In this document: positions 1 to 4,988 of the stretch, one piece after another
Layout of the letters: each line of letters opens with the position of its first letter
Position numbering within the stretch: the first letter of the stretch is position 1
NCBI GenBank assembly: GCA_029554925.1
Contig: JAKPUV010000134.1
Coordinates: 1 to 8,755 of the forward strand
Reading direction: 5' to 3'
DNA: 8,755 bases
Source: Candidatus Hydrogenedentota bacterium
GTDB taxonomy: Bacteria > Hydrogenedentota > Hydrogenedentia > Hydrogenedentales > CAITNO01
Notes under the pieces: model-generated
The model's database searches: none
Seen by the model: only the letters and a program-made list of their open reading frames with translations
Told to the model about the DNA's origin: nothing
Position numbers and translations under genes: made by a program

Positions 1-20
1 GGATCTCCCGCACACGGCTC
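1..20 (-). ncRNA. Group II intron domain V, 5' half
   Basis: On the minus strand this reads GAGCCGTGTGCGGGAGATCC. It matches the conserved opening of domain V (GAGCCGU..., containing the catalytic AGC triad), followed by the start of the apical loop. The returning strand of the hairpin, expected to read like GCAC..ACGGTTC, is beyond the left edge. Placement 14 nt after the maturase stop codon agrees with usual intron layout. Confidence 0.8.
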
Positions 21-34
21 TCCGGTTGATGGTG

Positions 35-1375
35 TTACCCCGTAGGGGACTGAACGGCCAGTGCATGGGCTGTCGTCAGGCAGAACAGCCCATGCCCGGC
101 AAAGTAGGCGTTTGGCCACCTCTGATGGTCGCGTCCCCGGCCCCGGCCTTTGCCGCGGTGACGCTTGCGCAGTATGGAGCGCAGGCGCATGCGGACCCAG
201 CCGTCTATTTCCGGGAACACGGTGCGGTGGGCGTGCATGAAGTATTCATACCAGCCCCGGAGCATCGGGTTGATGTGGGCGATGATTCTCTCAAGGCTGT
301 TGCCGTTGCTCCGGCGGATAAGGGGACGCAGGGCGTCCCGCAGCTTCTTCTTGCTCTTGGGACGTGGGAACCGGTAGTCCCGGTTCTTGTCCCGCACGAA
401 GCGGTAGCCCAGAAACTCGAAGTGGCTGCCGTTCTCGTCCATGGACACCACCCGCGTCTTGTCCGGATGAAGCGTCAAACCCGCATCTTCCATCCATGCG
501 CGGACAGCCTCCAAGGCTGATTCCGCCTGCTCCCGGCTCCTGCACAGCATCACAAAGTCGTCCGCATAGCGCACCATCTCCACTCCCGACCCGGCCATCA
601 GATGGTCCAGAGGGTTGAGGTAGAGGTTGGCCAGCAGAGGGCTGATCACCGCCCCCTGCGGCGTGCCCGCGTCCGGCGTCCACGTCTTGAGCGGCTCCAT
701 CACCGGCTGGCTCAGATACTGCTCCAGCAGGCCAAGAACCCGCCCGTCCGCGACCCGTTCGCGCACCCGCGCCATGAGCGCCTCCTTCGGGATGCTGTCG
801 AAGTACGCCTTGATGTCCGCGTCCACCACGTGCCGGTGACCGTCCCTGAGCAGGGTGTCCACCCGGCGGAGCGCGTCTTTCGCGCCCCGGCCCGGTCGGA
901 AGCCGTAGCTGTGCACGGCAAACTCCCGCTCAAAGACCGGCTCCAGCACGTTGCGCAGCGCCGTCTGCACCACCCGATCCCGCACTGTGGGGATGCCCAG
1001 GGGGCGCATGGCGCCGTCCCCCTTGGGTATCCACACCCGCCGGACCGCCTGCGGCGCGTAGACGCCCGTCCGCAGCTGCTCCTGAAGGCGGGTCAACTCC
1101 GCCTCCGGACGCGCCCCGAACATCGCCACGGTCACCCGGTCCACCCCCGCGCCGCCCCGGTTAGACCGCACCTTCGCAAAGGCCGACTCCAGGTTCGCGC
1201 GGGACCACACCTTGTCCATCAGACTAAACCACACGCCTCCTTTCACCCCCGTTTCGAGGGCCGTCAGCATCCGGTCCGTCCACACAGACGGTTCCGTCCA
1301 CGCCCACCGGGTGCGGACTTCTCCACCTTGTTTAGCCCCGGCTTCCCGGGGCACTGGCGGCGGTTTTCCTTCCAT
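35..1375 (-). CDS. ltrA: Group II intron reverse transcriptase/maturase, no endonuclease domain
   Basis: This multifunctional intron-encoded protein helps the intron RNA fold and splice (maturase) and copies it into DNA at the target. It has 446 residues. The order is: N-terminal extension (1-60); start of the RT fold at NLESAF...NRGGAGVD (61-79); RPLGIPTVRDR (124-133); SYGFRPG (156-162); the catalytic aspartate in DADIKAYFD (185-193); GTPQG (237-241); the YADD active site (270-273); GLTLHPDKT (299-307); FLGYRF (321-326). The maturase/X domain (about 340-400, with NPMLRGWYEYF) and a basic tail ending WPNAYF...GLFCLTTAHAL follow. It stops there, with no HNH endonuclease domain, as in class C proteins. 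The start is supported by GGAAAGGAC about 7 nt upstream. All RT motifs look intact, so the enzyme is probably active. Stop is TAA at 35-37, 14 nt before domain V. Confidence 0.95.
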   Translation of the reverse strand: MEGKPPPVPREAGAKQGGEVRTRWAWTEPSVWTDRMLTALETGVKGGVWFSLMDKVWSRANLESAFAKVRSNRGGAGVDRVTVAMFGARPEAELTRLQEQLRTGVYAPQAVRRVWIPKGDGAMRPLGIPTVRDRVVQTALRNVLEPVFEREFAVHSYGFRPGRGAKDALRRVDTLLRDGHRHVVDADIKAYFDSIPKEALMARVRERVADGRVLGLLEQYLSQPVMEPLKTWTPDAGTPQGAVISPLLANLYLNPLDHLMAGSGVEMVRYADDFVMLCRSREQAESALEAVRAWMEDAGLTLHPDKTRVVSMDENGSHFEFLGYRFVRDKNRDYRFPRPKSKKKLRDALRPLIRRSNGNSLERIIAHINPMLRGWYEYFMHAHRTVFPEIDGWVRMRLRSILRKRHRGKGRGRGRDHQRWPNAYFAGHGLFCLTTAHALAVQSPTG

Positions 1376-1381
1376 CCGCGT

Positions 1382-1390
1382 GTCCTTTCC
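1382..1390 (-). promoter_or_regulatory. Ribosome binding site of the intron maturase
   Basis: GGAAAGGAC on the minus strand ends 6 nt before the ATG at 1375. It is the only purine-rich stretch at a suitable distance and decides the chosen start. Confidence 0.6.
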
Positions 1391-1799
1391 GAATCCATCT
1401 TCCTGCGCCCCTTCGCTCCACGCCCGTTACGGCGCTTCAACGCTACTATGGGCGCTCTGACTCCTGCCCGGTGCGGCGCTTCGGGCATTCGCCCTGAACG
1501 CCGCGCCCAACCCGGACAGGTCTCCCCGCTTCACGCATCCTGCCTTCCGACCATTCCGCCTCCAACCACGCCATGGACCCCGCGCATCGCTTTGACACCT
1601 TACCCTTCAGCGTGCGCGGCGTGTTCCGGGCTTCGCCATTCGGTAGCAGGCTCGCCGGTCCATCACGCCGAATCGAGTTCGTCATCCTGCGGACTGGCCG
1701 TTCGCCTTCCGTTGCTCCCCACCCCGCATCGCTGCGGCGCAGTTACGGTCGGCTACAGGCCGGAGAAGGTTTACCTGGAGGGGACTCACACCCCTCCGA

Positions 1800-1818
1800 C
1801 AAAATGCGCTCGCGGGCG
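1800..1818. repeat. 19-bp imperfect direct repeat, copy inside the intron
   Basis: On the minus strand this reads CGCCCGC-GA-GCGCATTTTG and forms nucleotides 4-22 of the intron. The partner at 1861-1879 has CC in place of GA and is otherwise identical, so 17 of 19 bases match. The two copies are 61 bp apart and lie on either side of the 5' splice site. Confidence 0.7.
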
Positions 1819-1825
1819 CACTCCC

Positions 1826-1842
1826 GCCGGCGTCCCGCCGGC
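1826..1842 (-). terminator. Terminator-like hairpin of the FG-GAP gene, target of the intron
   Basis: On the minus strand GCCGGCG-GGA-CGCCGGC forms a perfect 7-bp stem with a 3-nt loop, 41 nt after the FG-GAP stop codon. Four bases (GGGA) separate it from the intron's first G. There is no U-tract in the exon directly after it, either because the intron has displaced it to the 3' exon or because there was none. Class C introns are known to use stem-loops of this kind as insertion targets. The same bases also form a short direct repeat (CCCGCCGG twice on the plus strand). Confidence 0.55.
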
Positions 1843-1860
1843 CTTGTCTTCGGGCTCACG

Positions 1861-1879
1861 CAAAATGCGCGGGCGGGCG
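1861..1879. repeat. 19-bp imperfect direct repeat, copy in the 5' exon
   Basis: On the minus strand this reads CGCCCGC-CC-GCGCATTTTG, just downstream of the FG-GAP stop codon. It pairs with 1800-1818 inside the intron. After the repeat the exon continues GCGTGAGCCC, which loosely resembles the intron's own GTGTGAGTCCCC. This may be chance or may point to a related older sequence. Confidence 0.7.
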
Positions 1880-1883
1880 GAAC

Positions 1884-4154
1884 CTACCGCTGGCCGAGGA
1901 GCACGGAGATGTCCGACGTGCCGCGGTTGAGCGTGACGAGGTCGGGGATCTGGTCGCCGTTCACGTCCAGGTAGACGCTCATGAGCGCGGTGTCGCCGGT
2001 GAGGAAGTGGCGGGAGGAGTCGTAGCGGCCTTCGCCGCGGCCGATCCGCACGACGGCGTAGCCCGCGGCGTGGGTGGTGAGGATGTCCGCCTTGCCGTCG
2101 GCGTTCACGTCGGGCAGCAGCACGGCGACGGGGAGGTCGCCGACACCGAGCTTGTCTCCCGCCGTCAGCCGGCCGCCCTGGGCGCCCGCGGCGATGTAGA
2201 CGCCGTCGCTGCCGGGGTGCGCGGTCACGGCGTCGGTCCGCCCGTCGCCGTTCACGTCGCCGAGGGCCAGGTCGGCCGGGTAGGACCCCGTGGCCACGCG
2301 GAGCATGCTTTCCGTGTTGAAGGTGCCGTCGCCGACGCCCAGCAGCCGGACAATGCGCGGCTCGGCCTGGTCGGAGGACTGCTCGGGGTCGCGCGAGCTG
2401 GTGGCGATGATGTCGGGGTTGCCGTCGCGGTCCACGTCGGCGAGGCCCGCGCGGAGGGGGTAGCTGATGTTGCGCATCTCCGCGGGGGCGGCGAAGGTGC
2501 CGTCGCCGCGGCCCAGAGCCACGCTGACGCTGTCGGCCCCGCTGTTCGCCGAGAGCAGGTCCGGGCGGCCGTCGTTGTTCACGTCGCCCAGGGTCAGCGA
2601 GTACGCGACGGGCATGTACGCCGACCCGTCGGGCAGCAGCTTGACCGCGGGCCCCGCGACGAACTGCCCGGTCTCGGAGCCGAGGAGGAGCAGCGCGGTC
2701 TTCTGCCCCTTGAGGGACACGAGCACGTCGGGGGCGCCGTCGGCGTTGACGTCGCCGGCGGCGAGCGCGATGGGTATGCCGCCCACGGGCACGGGCGCGG
2801 CCTGCGCCGCGAACCGGCCCGCGCCGTCGCCCGCCATGAGGATGAGCGACCCGCCGCGGGCGTTCGCCACCAGCACGTCAACGTGGCCGTCACCGGTGAA
2901 GTCGCCCGTCACGCCCGCCGAGGGCACCACGCCCGTGGCGAAGCGCCGGTCGCTCTCGAAGGTGCCGTCGCCGCGGCCGCGAAGCACCGCCACGGCCTTC
3001 ATGGAGGTGTCCGCCGTGACGAGGTCCGGGGCGCCGTCCAGGTCCATGTCGGCGGCGCACAGCCCGAAGGACTGCCAGCCCGACCCGAAGAAGAGCGGCG
3101 CGCCGAGGCCGCCCGCGCCGTCGCCCGGCAGCACCGCCACCACGCCCAGCGACCCGGTGTCGGCCGAGTCGAACAGCAGCACCGCCGCGTCCAGGCGGCC
3201 GTCGCGGTTGAAGTCGCCCAGGGAAAGGCGCGTCGGCGGCTTGCCGAGGGCCACGCGGCGATCCGCCGCGAAGGCGCCCCCGCCCTGGCCCAGCAGCACC
3301 GAGAGGTCGTTGGTGCCCGTGTTCGACACCACCAGGTCCGCCAGCCCGTCGCCGTTCAGGTCGCCCGCCGCCGCCATGCGCGGCGCCAGGCCGCAGCGCA
3401 GCGACACCGCGTTGTTCAGGTTGGCCCCCGACCGCACAAAGAGCGAGAGGTCGTTGGAGTCGCGGTTGACGCTGAGGACGTCCGTCTGGCCGTCCCCGGT
3501 CAGGTCCGCGGCAATCACCCAGCGGGGGCCGGTGCCGGCGGGGAAGGAGCGCGCCGCCTCAAACCCGCCCTCCGCCGTCCCCAGCAGCACGGCCACCGCG
3601 TTCAGGCCGGCGTTCGCCGTGACAATGTCCGGCAGCCCGTCCCCGTTGACGTCGGCCACCGCCAGGCCGCGCGGCGTCGCGCCCGCGGGAAGCTCCCACA
3701 GCGCCGGCTCGTTGAACTCGCCGTCGCCCCGCGACGTGAGCACGGTCACCTGGCCGAAGGTCTCGTTGCAGACGAGGATGTCCGGCCGCCCGTCACCGTT
3801 GGCATCGCCCACGGCCAAAGCGCTCGGCGTGTCGCCCAGGTCGTAGTCCTTGGCCTTCACATACTGCACGGCCCCCTCGGACAGGAGCACCGACACGTTC
3901 TGCTGGTCGTTGTTGATCGCCGCCAGGTCCGGGATGTTGTCGCCGTTAAAGTCCGCCGCCGCCACGTCCGTGGCCTCGCCGGACACGCCGTACACATAGC
4001 GGCTCTGGAACAGGCGGAGGTCCGAGTTGCTCAGGGGGCCGTAGGCCGTGCCCGTGGGGCATCCGGTCAGCAGCGCGGCGGCCAGACAGGCCGCCCCCGC
4101 CGTGAGGACGGAAAACCGCCCCCGAAACCCCCGGGAATGCGTTTCCTGCTTCAT
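1884..4154 (-). CDS. FG-GAP/VCBS repeat lipoprotein, predicted double beta-propeller
   Basis: This is a 756-residue predicted surface or periplasm-facing lipoprotein of unknown partner. The N-terminus has basic residues, a hydrophobic core (VLTAGAACLAAALL) and the lipobox LTGC, with the lipidated cysteine at residue 32. From about residue 60 to the last residue it is built of repeats of about 50 residues, each with a calcium-site motif of the type DxNGDGxPD. I count 14, from DFNGDNIPD near residue 68 to DVNGDQIPD near 730. FG-GAP repeats build seven-bladed propellers, so 14 suggests two propellers in tandem. No enzyme or anchoring domain is visible beyond the lipid anchor. The start at 4154 is preferred because GGGAG lies 8 nt upstream; an in-frame ATG at 4169 adds five residues but has no ribosome binding site. 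It has its own strong promoter. Confidence 0.93.
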   Translation of the reverse strand: MKQETHSRGFRGRFSVLTAGAACLAAALLTGCPTGTAYGPLSNSDLRLFQSRYVYGVSGEATDVAAADFNGDNIPDLAAINNDQQNVSVLLSEGAVQYVKAKDYDLGDTPSALAVGDANGDGRPDILVCNETFGQVTVLTSRGDGEFNEPALWELPAGATPRGLAVADVNGDGLPDIVTANAGLNAVAVLLGTAEGGFEAARSFPAGTGPRWVIAADLTGDGQTDVLSVNRDSNDLSLFVRSGANLNNAVSLRCGLAPRMAAAGDLNGDGLADLVVSNTGTNDLSVLLGQGGGAFAADRRVALGKPPTRLSLGDFNRDGRLDAAVLLFDSADTGSLGVVAVLPGDGAGGLGAPLFFGSGWQSFGLCAADMDLDGAPDLVTADTSMKAVAVLRGRGDGTFESDRRFATGVVPSAGVTGDFTGDGHVDVLVANARGGSLILMAGDGAGRFAAQAAPVPVGGIPIALAAGDVNADGAPDVLVSLKGQKTALLLLGSETGQFVAGPAVKLLPDGSAYMPVAYSLTLGDVNNDGRPDLLSANSGADSVSVALGRGDGTFAAPAEMRNISYPLRAGLADVDRDGNPDIIATSSRDPEQSSDQAEPRIVRLLGVGDGTFNTESMLRVATGSYPADLALGDVNGDGRTDAVTAHPGSDGVYIAAGAQGGRLTAGDKLGVGDLPVAVLLPDVNADGKADILTTHAAGYAVVRIGRGEGRYDSSRHFLTGDTALMSVYLDVNGDQIPDLVTLNRGTSDISVLLGQR

Positions 4155-4162
4155 TGTGCGTG

Positions 4163-4167
4163 CTCCC
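4163..4167 (-). promoter_or_regulatory. Ribosome binding site of the FG-GAP gene
   Basis: GGGAG on the minus strand, 8 nt before the ATG at 4154. It favours this start over the ATG at 4169, which has only a GC-rich palindrome upstream. Confidence 0.6.
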
Positions 4168-4170
4168 ATG

Positions 4171-4185
4171 TTCGGCCCGGCCGAA
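4171..4185 (-). promoter_or_regulatory. Palindrome in the FG-GAP leader
   Basis: TTCGGCC-C-GGCCGAA is a 15-bp inverted repeat between the promoter and the ribosome binding site. As RNA it can form a 6-bp hairpin with a 3-nt loop; as DNA it could be an operator. Function is not known. Confidence 0.4.
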
Positions 4186-4216
4186 AACGCGCCGCCCCCC
4201 CGGCCCGTGTTCCCCC

Positions 4217-4245
4217 ATTATACCCCCGGACCCCGGAATTGTAAA
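4217..4245 (-). promoter_or_regulatory. Strong sigma-70 type promoter of the FG-GAP gene
   Basis: On the minus strand a -35 box TTTACA (4240-4245) is followed by exactly 17 bp and a perfect -10 box TATAAT (4217-4222). Transcription should start near 4210, giving a leader of about 55 nt. It begins 15 bp after the end of the upstream gene. In such GC-rich DNA so good a match is unlikely by chance. Confidence 0.85.
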
Positions 4246-4259
4246 CAGTTTCCCCCGCC

Positions 4260-4706
4260 TCACCCGCCGCGGAGGGCCGCCCGGAGCACCGCGTCGAGCC
4301 GGTCGAGGAACCGGGACCGGTCCTTCGGCCCGTAGGGGGCGGGGCCGCCGCCCGCCAAGCCGTGCTCGCGGAGCTGGGACAGCACCTCGCGGGTGGCCAG
4401 CGCGTCGCCGATGGAGGCCTCCGTGAACTCGCGGCCCCGCGACCCCACCACGCGCGCCCCGGCGGCCAGGCACCGGGCCGCCAGGGGGATGTCATCCGTC
4501 ACCACCACGTCGCCGGGGCCCGCGTTTCCCGCGATCCAGTCATCCGCCTCGTCAAAGCCGTCCCCCACCCGCACCAGTTCCGCGCCCGCGGGCACCGCCA
4601 TGAAGGTGTTCGCCACCACGCGCACCCCCACCCCGTGGCGCGCGGCCACGCGGCAGGTCTCGCCCTTCACGGGGCAGGCGTCGGCGTCTATGTACACAAA
4701 AGGCAT
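4260..4706 (-). CDS. yaiI: YaiI/YqxD family (UPF0178, DUF188) protein
   Basis: This small conserved cytoplasmic protein belongs to the UPF0178 family, which is related to PIN-type nuclease folds; no cellular role is firmly assigned. At 148 residues it has the usual family length. Hallmarks are YIDADACPVK (5-14), VVANTFM (30-36), FDEADDWI (51-58), VVTDDIPLAARCL (68-80) and GREFTEASIG...ATR (91-106). Acidic residues D7, D9, D55, D71 and D72 are candidate metal ligands by analogy with PIN domains. The start is supported by GGGAG about 7 nt upstream. It is divergent from mutS, and the FG-GAP gene follows 105 bp downstream with its own promoter, so they need not be one operon. A weak TACACT -10 candidate lies at 4738-4743, without a clear -35 box. 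Confidence 0.93.
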   Translation of the reverse strand: MPFVYIDADACPVKGETCRVAARHGVGVRVVANTFMAVPAGAELVRVGDGFDEADDWIAGNAGPGDVVVTDDIPLAARCLAAGARVVGSRGREFTEASIGDALATREVLSQLREHGLAGGGPAPYGPKDRSRFLDRLDAVLRAALRGG

Positions 4707-4749
4707 GGGGCGCTCCCGGGGGTGCGGGTATGCGGGCAGTGTACCCGAA

Positions 4750-4770
4750 GCCGCGCGGGCAACGCGCGGC
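4750..4770. promoter_or_regulatory. GC-rich hairpin in the yaiI-mutS gap
   Basis: GCCGCGCG-GGCAA-CGCGCGGC is a perfect 8-bp inverted repeat with a 5-nt loop. There is no T-tract on either side. It lies just upstream of yaiI and next to the first AT-rich repeat. A similar hairpin with a loop also ending GCAA precedes the glycosyltransferase at 8415-8439. Confidence 0.5.
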
Positions 4771-4795
4771 CCGGAATCTCAAATTTGAAATTTCA
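4771..4795. repeat. AT-rich 25-bp direct repeat, copy 1
   Basis: The unit starts CCGGAATCTC and continues through two overlapping palindromes, TCAAATTTGA (4779-4788) and TGAAATTTCA (4786-4795). It is identical over 25 bp to 4848-4872, with 77 bp from start to start. It stands out as an AT island in DNA of about 70% G+C. Likely an intergenic repeat or a protein-binding site; function not known. Confidence 0.85.
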
Positions 4796-4847
4796 TAATG
4801 GGGACGACCCATCCGGATGTATCCCGATGCCCCCGGCGCGGCCACGT

Positions 4848-4872
4848 CCGGAATCTCAAATTTGAAATTTCA
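4848..4872. repeat. AT-rich 25-bp direct repeat, copy 2
   Basis: Identical to 4771-4795. Here the following bases extend the second palindrome to a perfect 18-bp one, AATTTGAAATTTCAAATT, at 4859-4876. Between the copies lies another short palindrome, CATCCGGATG (4810-4819). After both copies the sequence returns to a run of Gs (GGGGACG and GGGGGCGG), so the conserved unit may be longer than 25 bp but degenerate. Confidence 0.85.
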
Positions 4873-4973
4873 AATTGGGGGCGGCGGCCCCGATACACCG
4901 CCATGCCGTCTGCCGTGGATCGTGTCCGCGCCGTCCACTCCACCCCTCCCGTTCCTCCGCCCCATCGCCGCTT

Positions 4974-4981
4974 GCTATAAT
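4974..4981 (+). promoter_or_regulatory. Extended -10 promoter of mutS
   Basis: TATAAT (4976-4981) is a perfect -10 box. The bases TGC in front give the extended -10 motif TGnTATAAT, which can replace a -35 box; none is seen 16-18 bp upstream. The predicted start of transcription, about 7 nt downstream, falls at 4988-4989, on the A of the mutS ATG. Confidence 0.7.
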
Positions 4982-4988
4982 CGCCCGC

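Larger units (their letters stand above)
1..1821 (-). mobile_element. Group II intron (class C-like), 3' end cut by window edge
   Basis: This is a self-splicing, retromobile intron. On the minus strand it begins GTGCGC at 1821, matching the GUGYG 5' consensus, and the first nucleotides fold back (TGCGC, loop CCGCGA, GCGCA) as expected for the start of domain I. A GGAGGGG/CCCCTCC stem follows near 1780-1800. Just before the maturase gene, around 1441-1460, is the motif AGAGCGCCCATAGTAG, which resembles the conserved stretch that precedes the ORF in many bacterial introns. After the gene, 1-20 reads as the 5' half of domain V. The encoded protein lacks an endonuclease domain, and the intron sits directly after a terminator-like hairpin; both are class C traits. 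Domain VI, the 3' splice site and the 3' exon lie outside the window. Group II identity is near certain; class C is an inference. Confidence 0.92.
1376..1821 (-). ncRNA. Group II intron RNA, domain I to start of domain IV (ORF upstream part)
   Basis: These 446 nt between the 5' splice site and the maturase start carry no convincing gene. They should hold domains I-III and the start of domain IV. Visible structure includes the terminal TGCGC/GCGCA stem at 1805-1820, the GGAGGGG-TGTGAGT-CCCCTCC hairpin, and the run from GGGAGACCTGTCCGGG to the AGTCAGAGCGCCCATAGTAG block just upstream of the ORF. I did not fold the RNA or place EBS1 and EBS3. The base mix is visibly less codon-like than the flanking genes. 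Confidence 0.8.

Noticed and set aside
1822..1880. Integron attC site as the intron target
   Set aside because: Some class C introns use attC sites, but no R/L box core pair or integron gene is seen; a simple terminator-like stem explains the site.
602..1930. A 442-codon open frame on the plus strand opposite the intron
   Set aside because: It runs across both the maturase gene and the structured intron RNA, and has no recognisable domain.
2007..4244. A 745-codon open frame on the plus strand opposite the FG-GAP gene
   Set aside because: Its low-complexity repeats (VHVAGG..., HRHR...) mirror the FG-GAP repeats on the other strand, and it has no ribosome binding site or family resemblance.
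4771..4872. Possible short CRISPR-like pair of repeats
   Set aside because: There are only two units, the spacer is 52 bp and unlike a spacer set, the repeats are AT-rich overlapping palindromes, and no cas gene is near.
4875..4988. Longer mutS start at 4875 with 38 extra residues
   Set aside because: The added stretch (MGAAAPIHRHAVC...) is not MutS-like, overlaps the repeat and the -10 box, and has no ribosome binding site.
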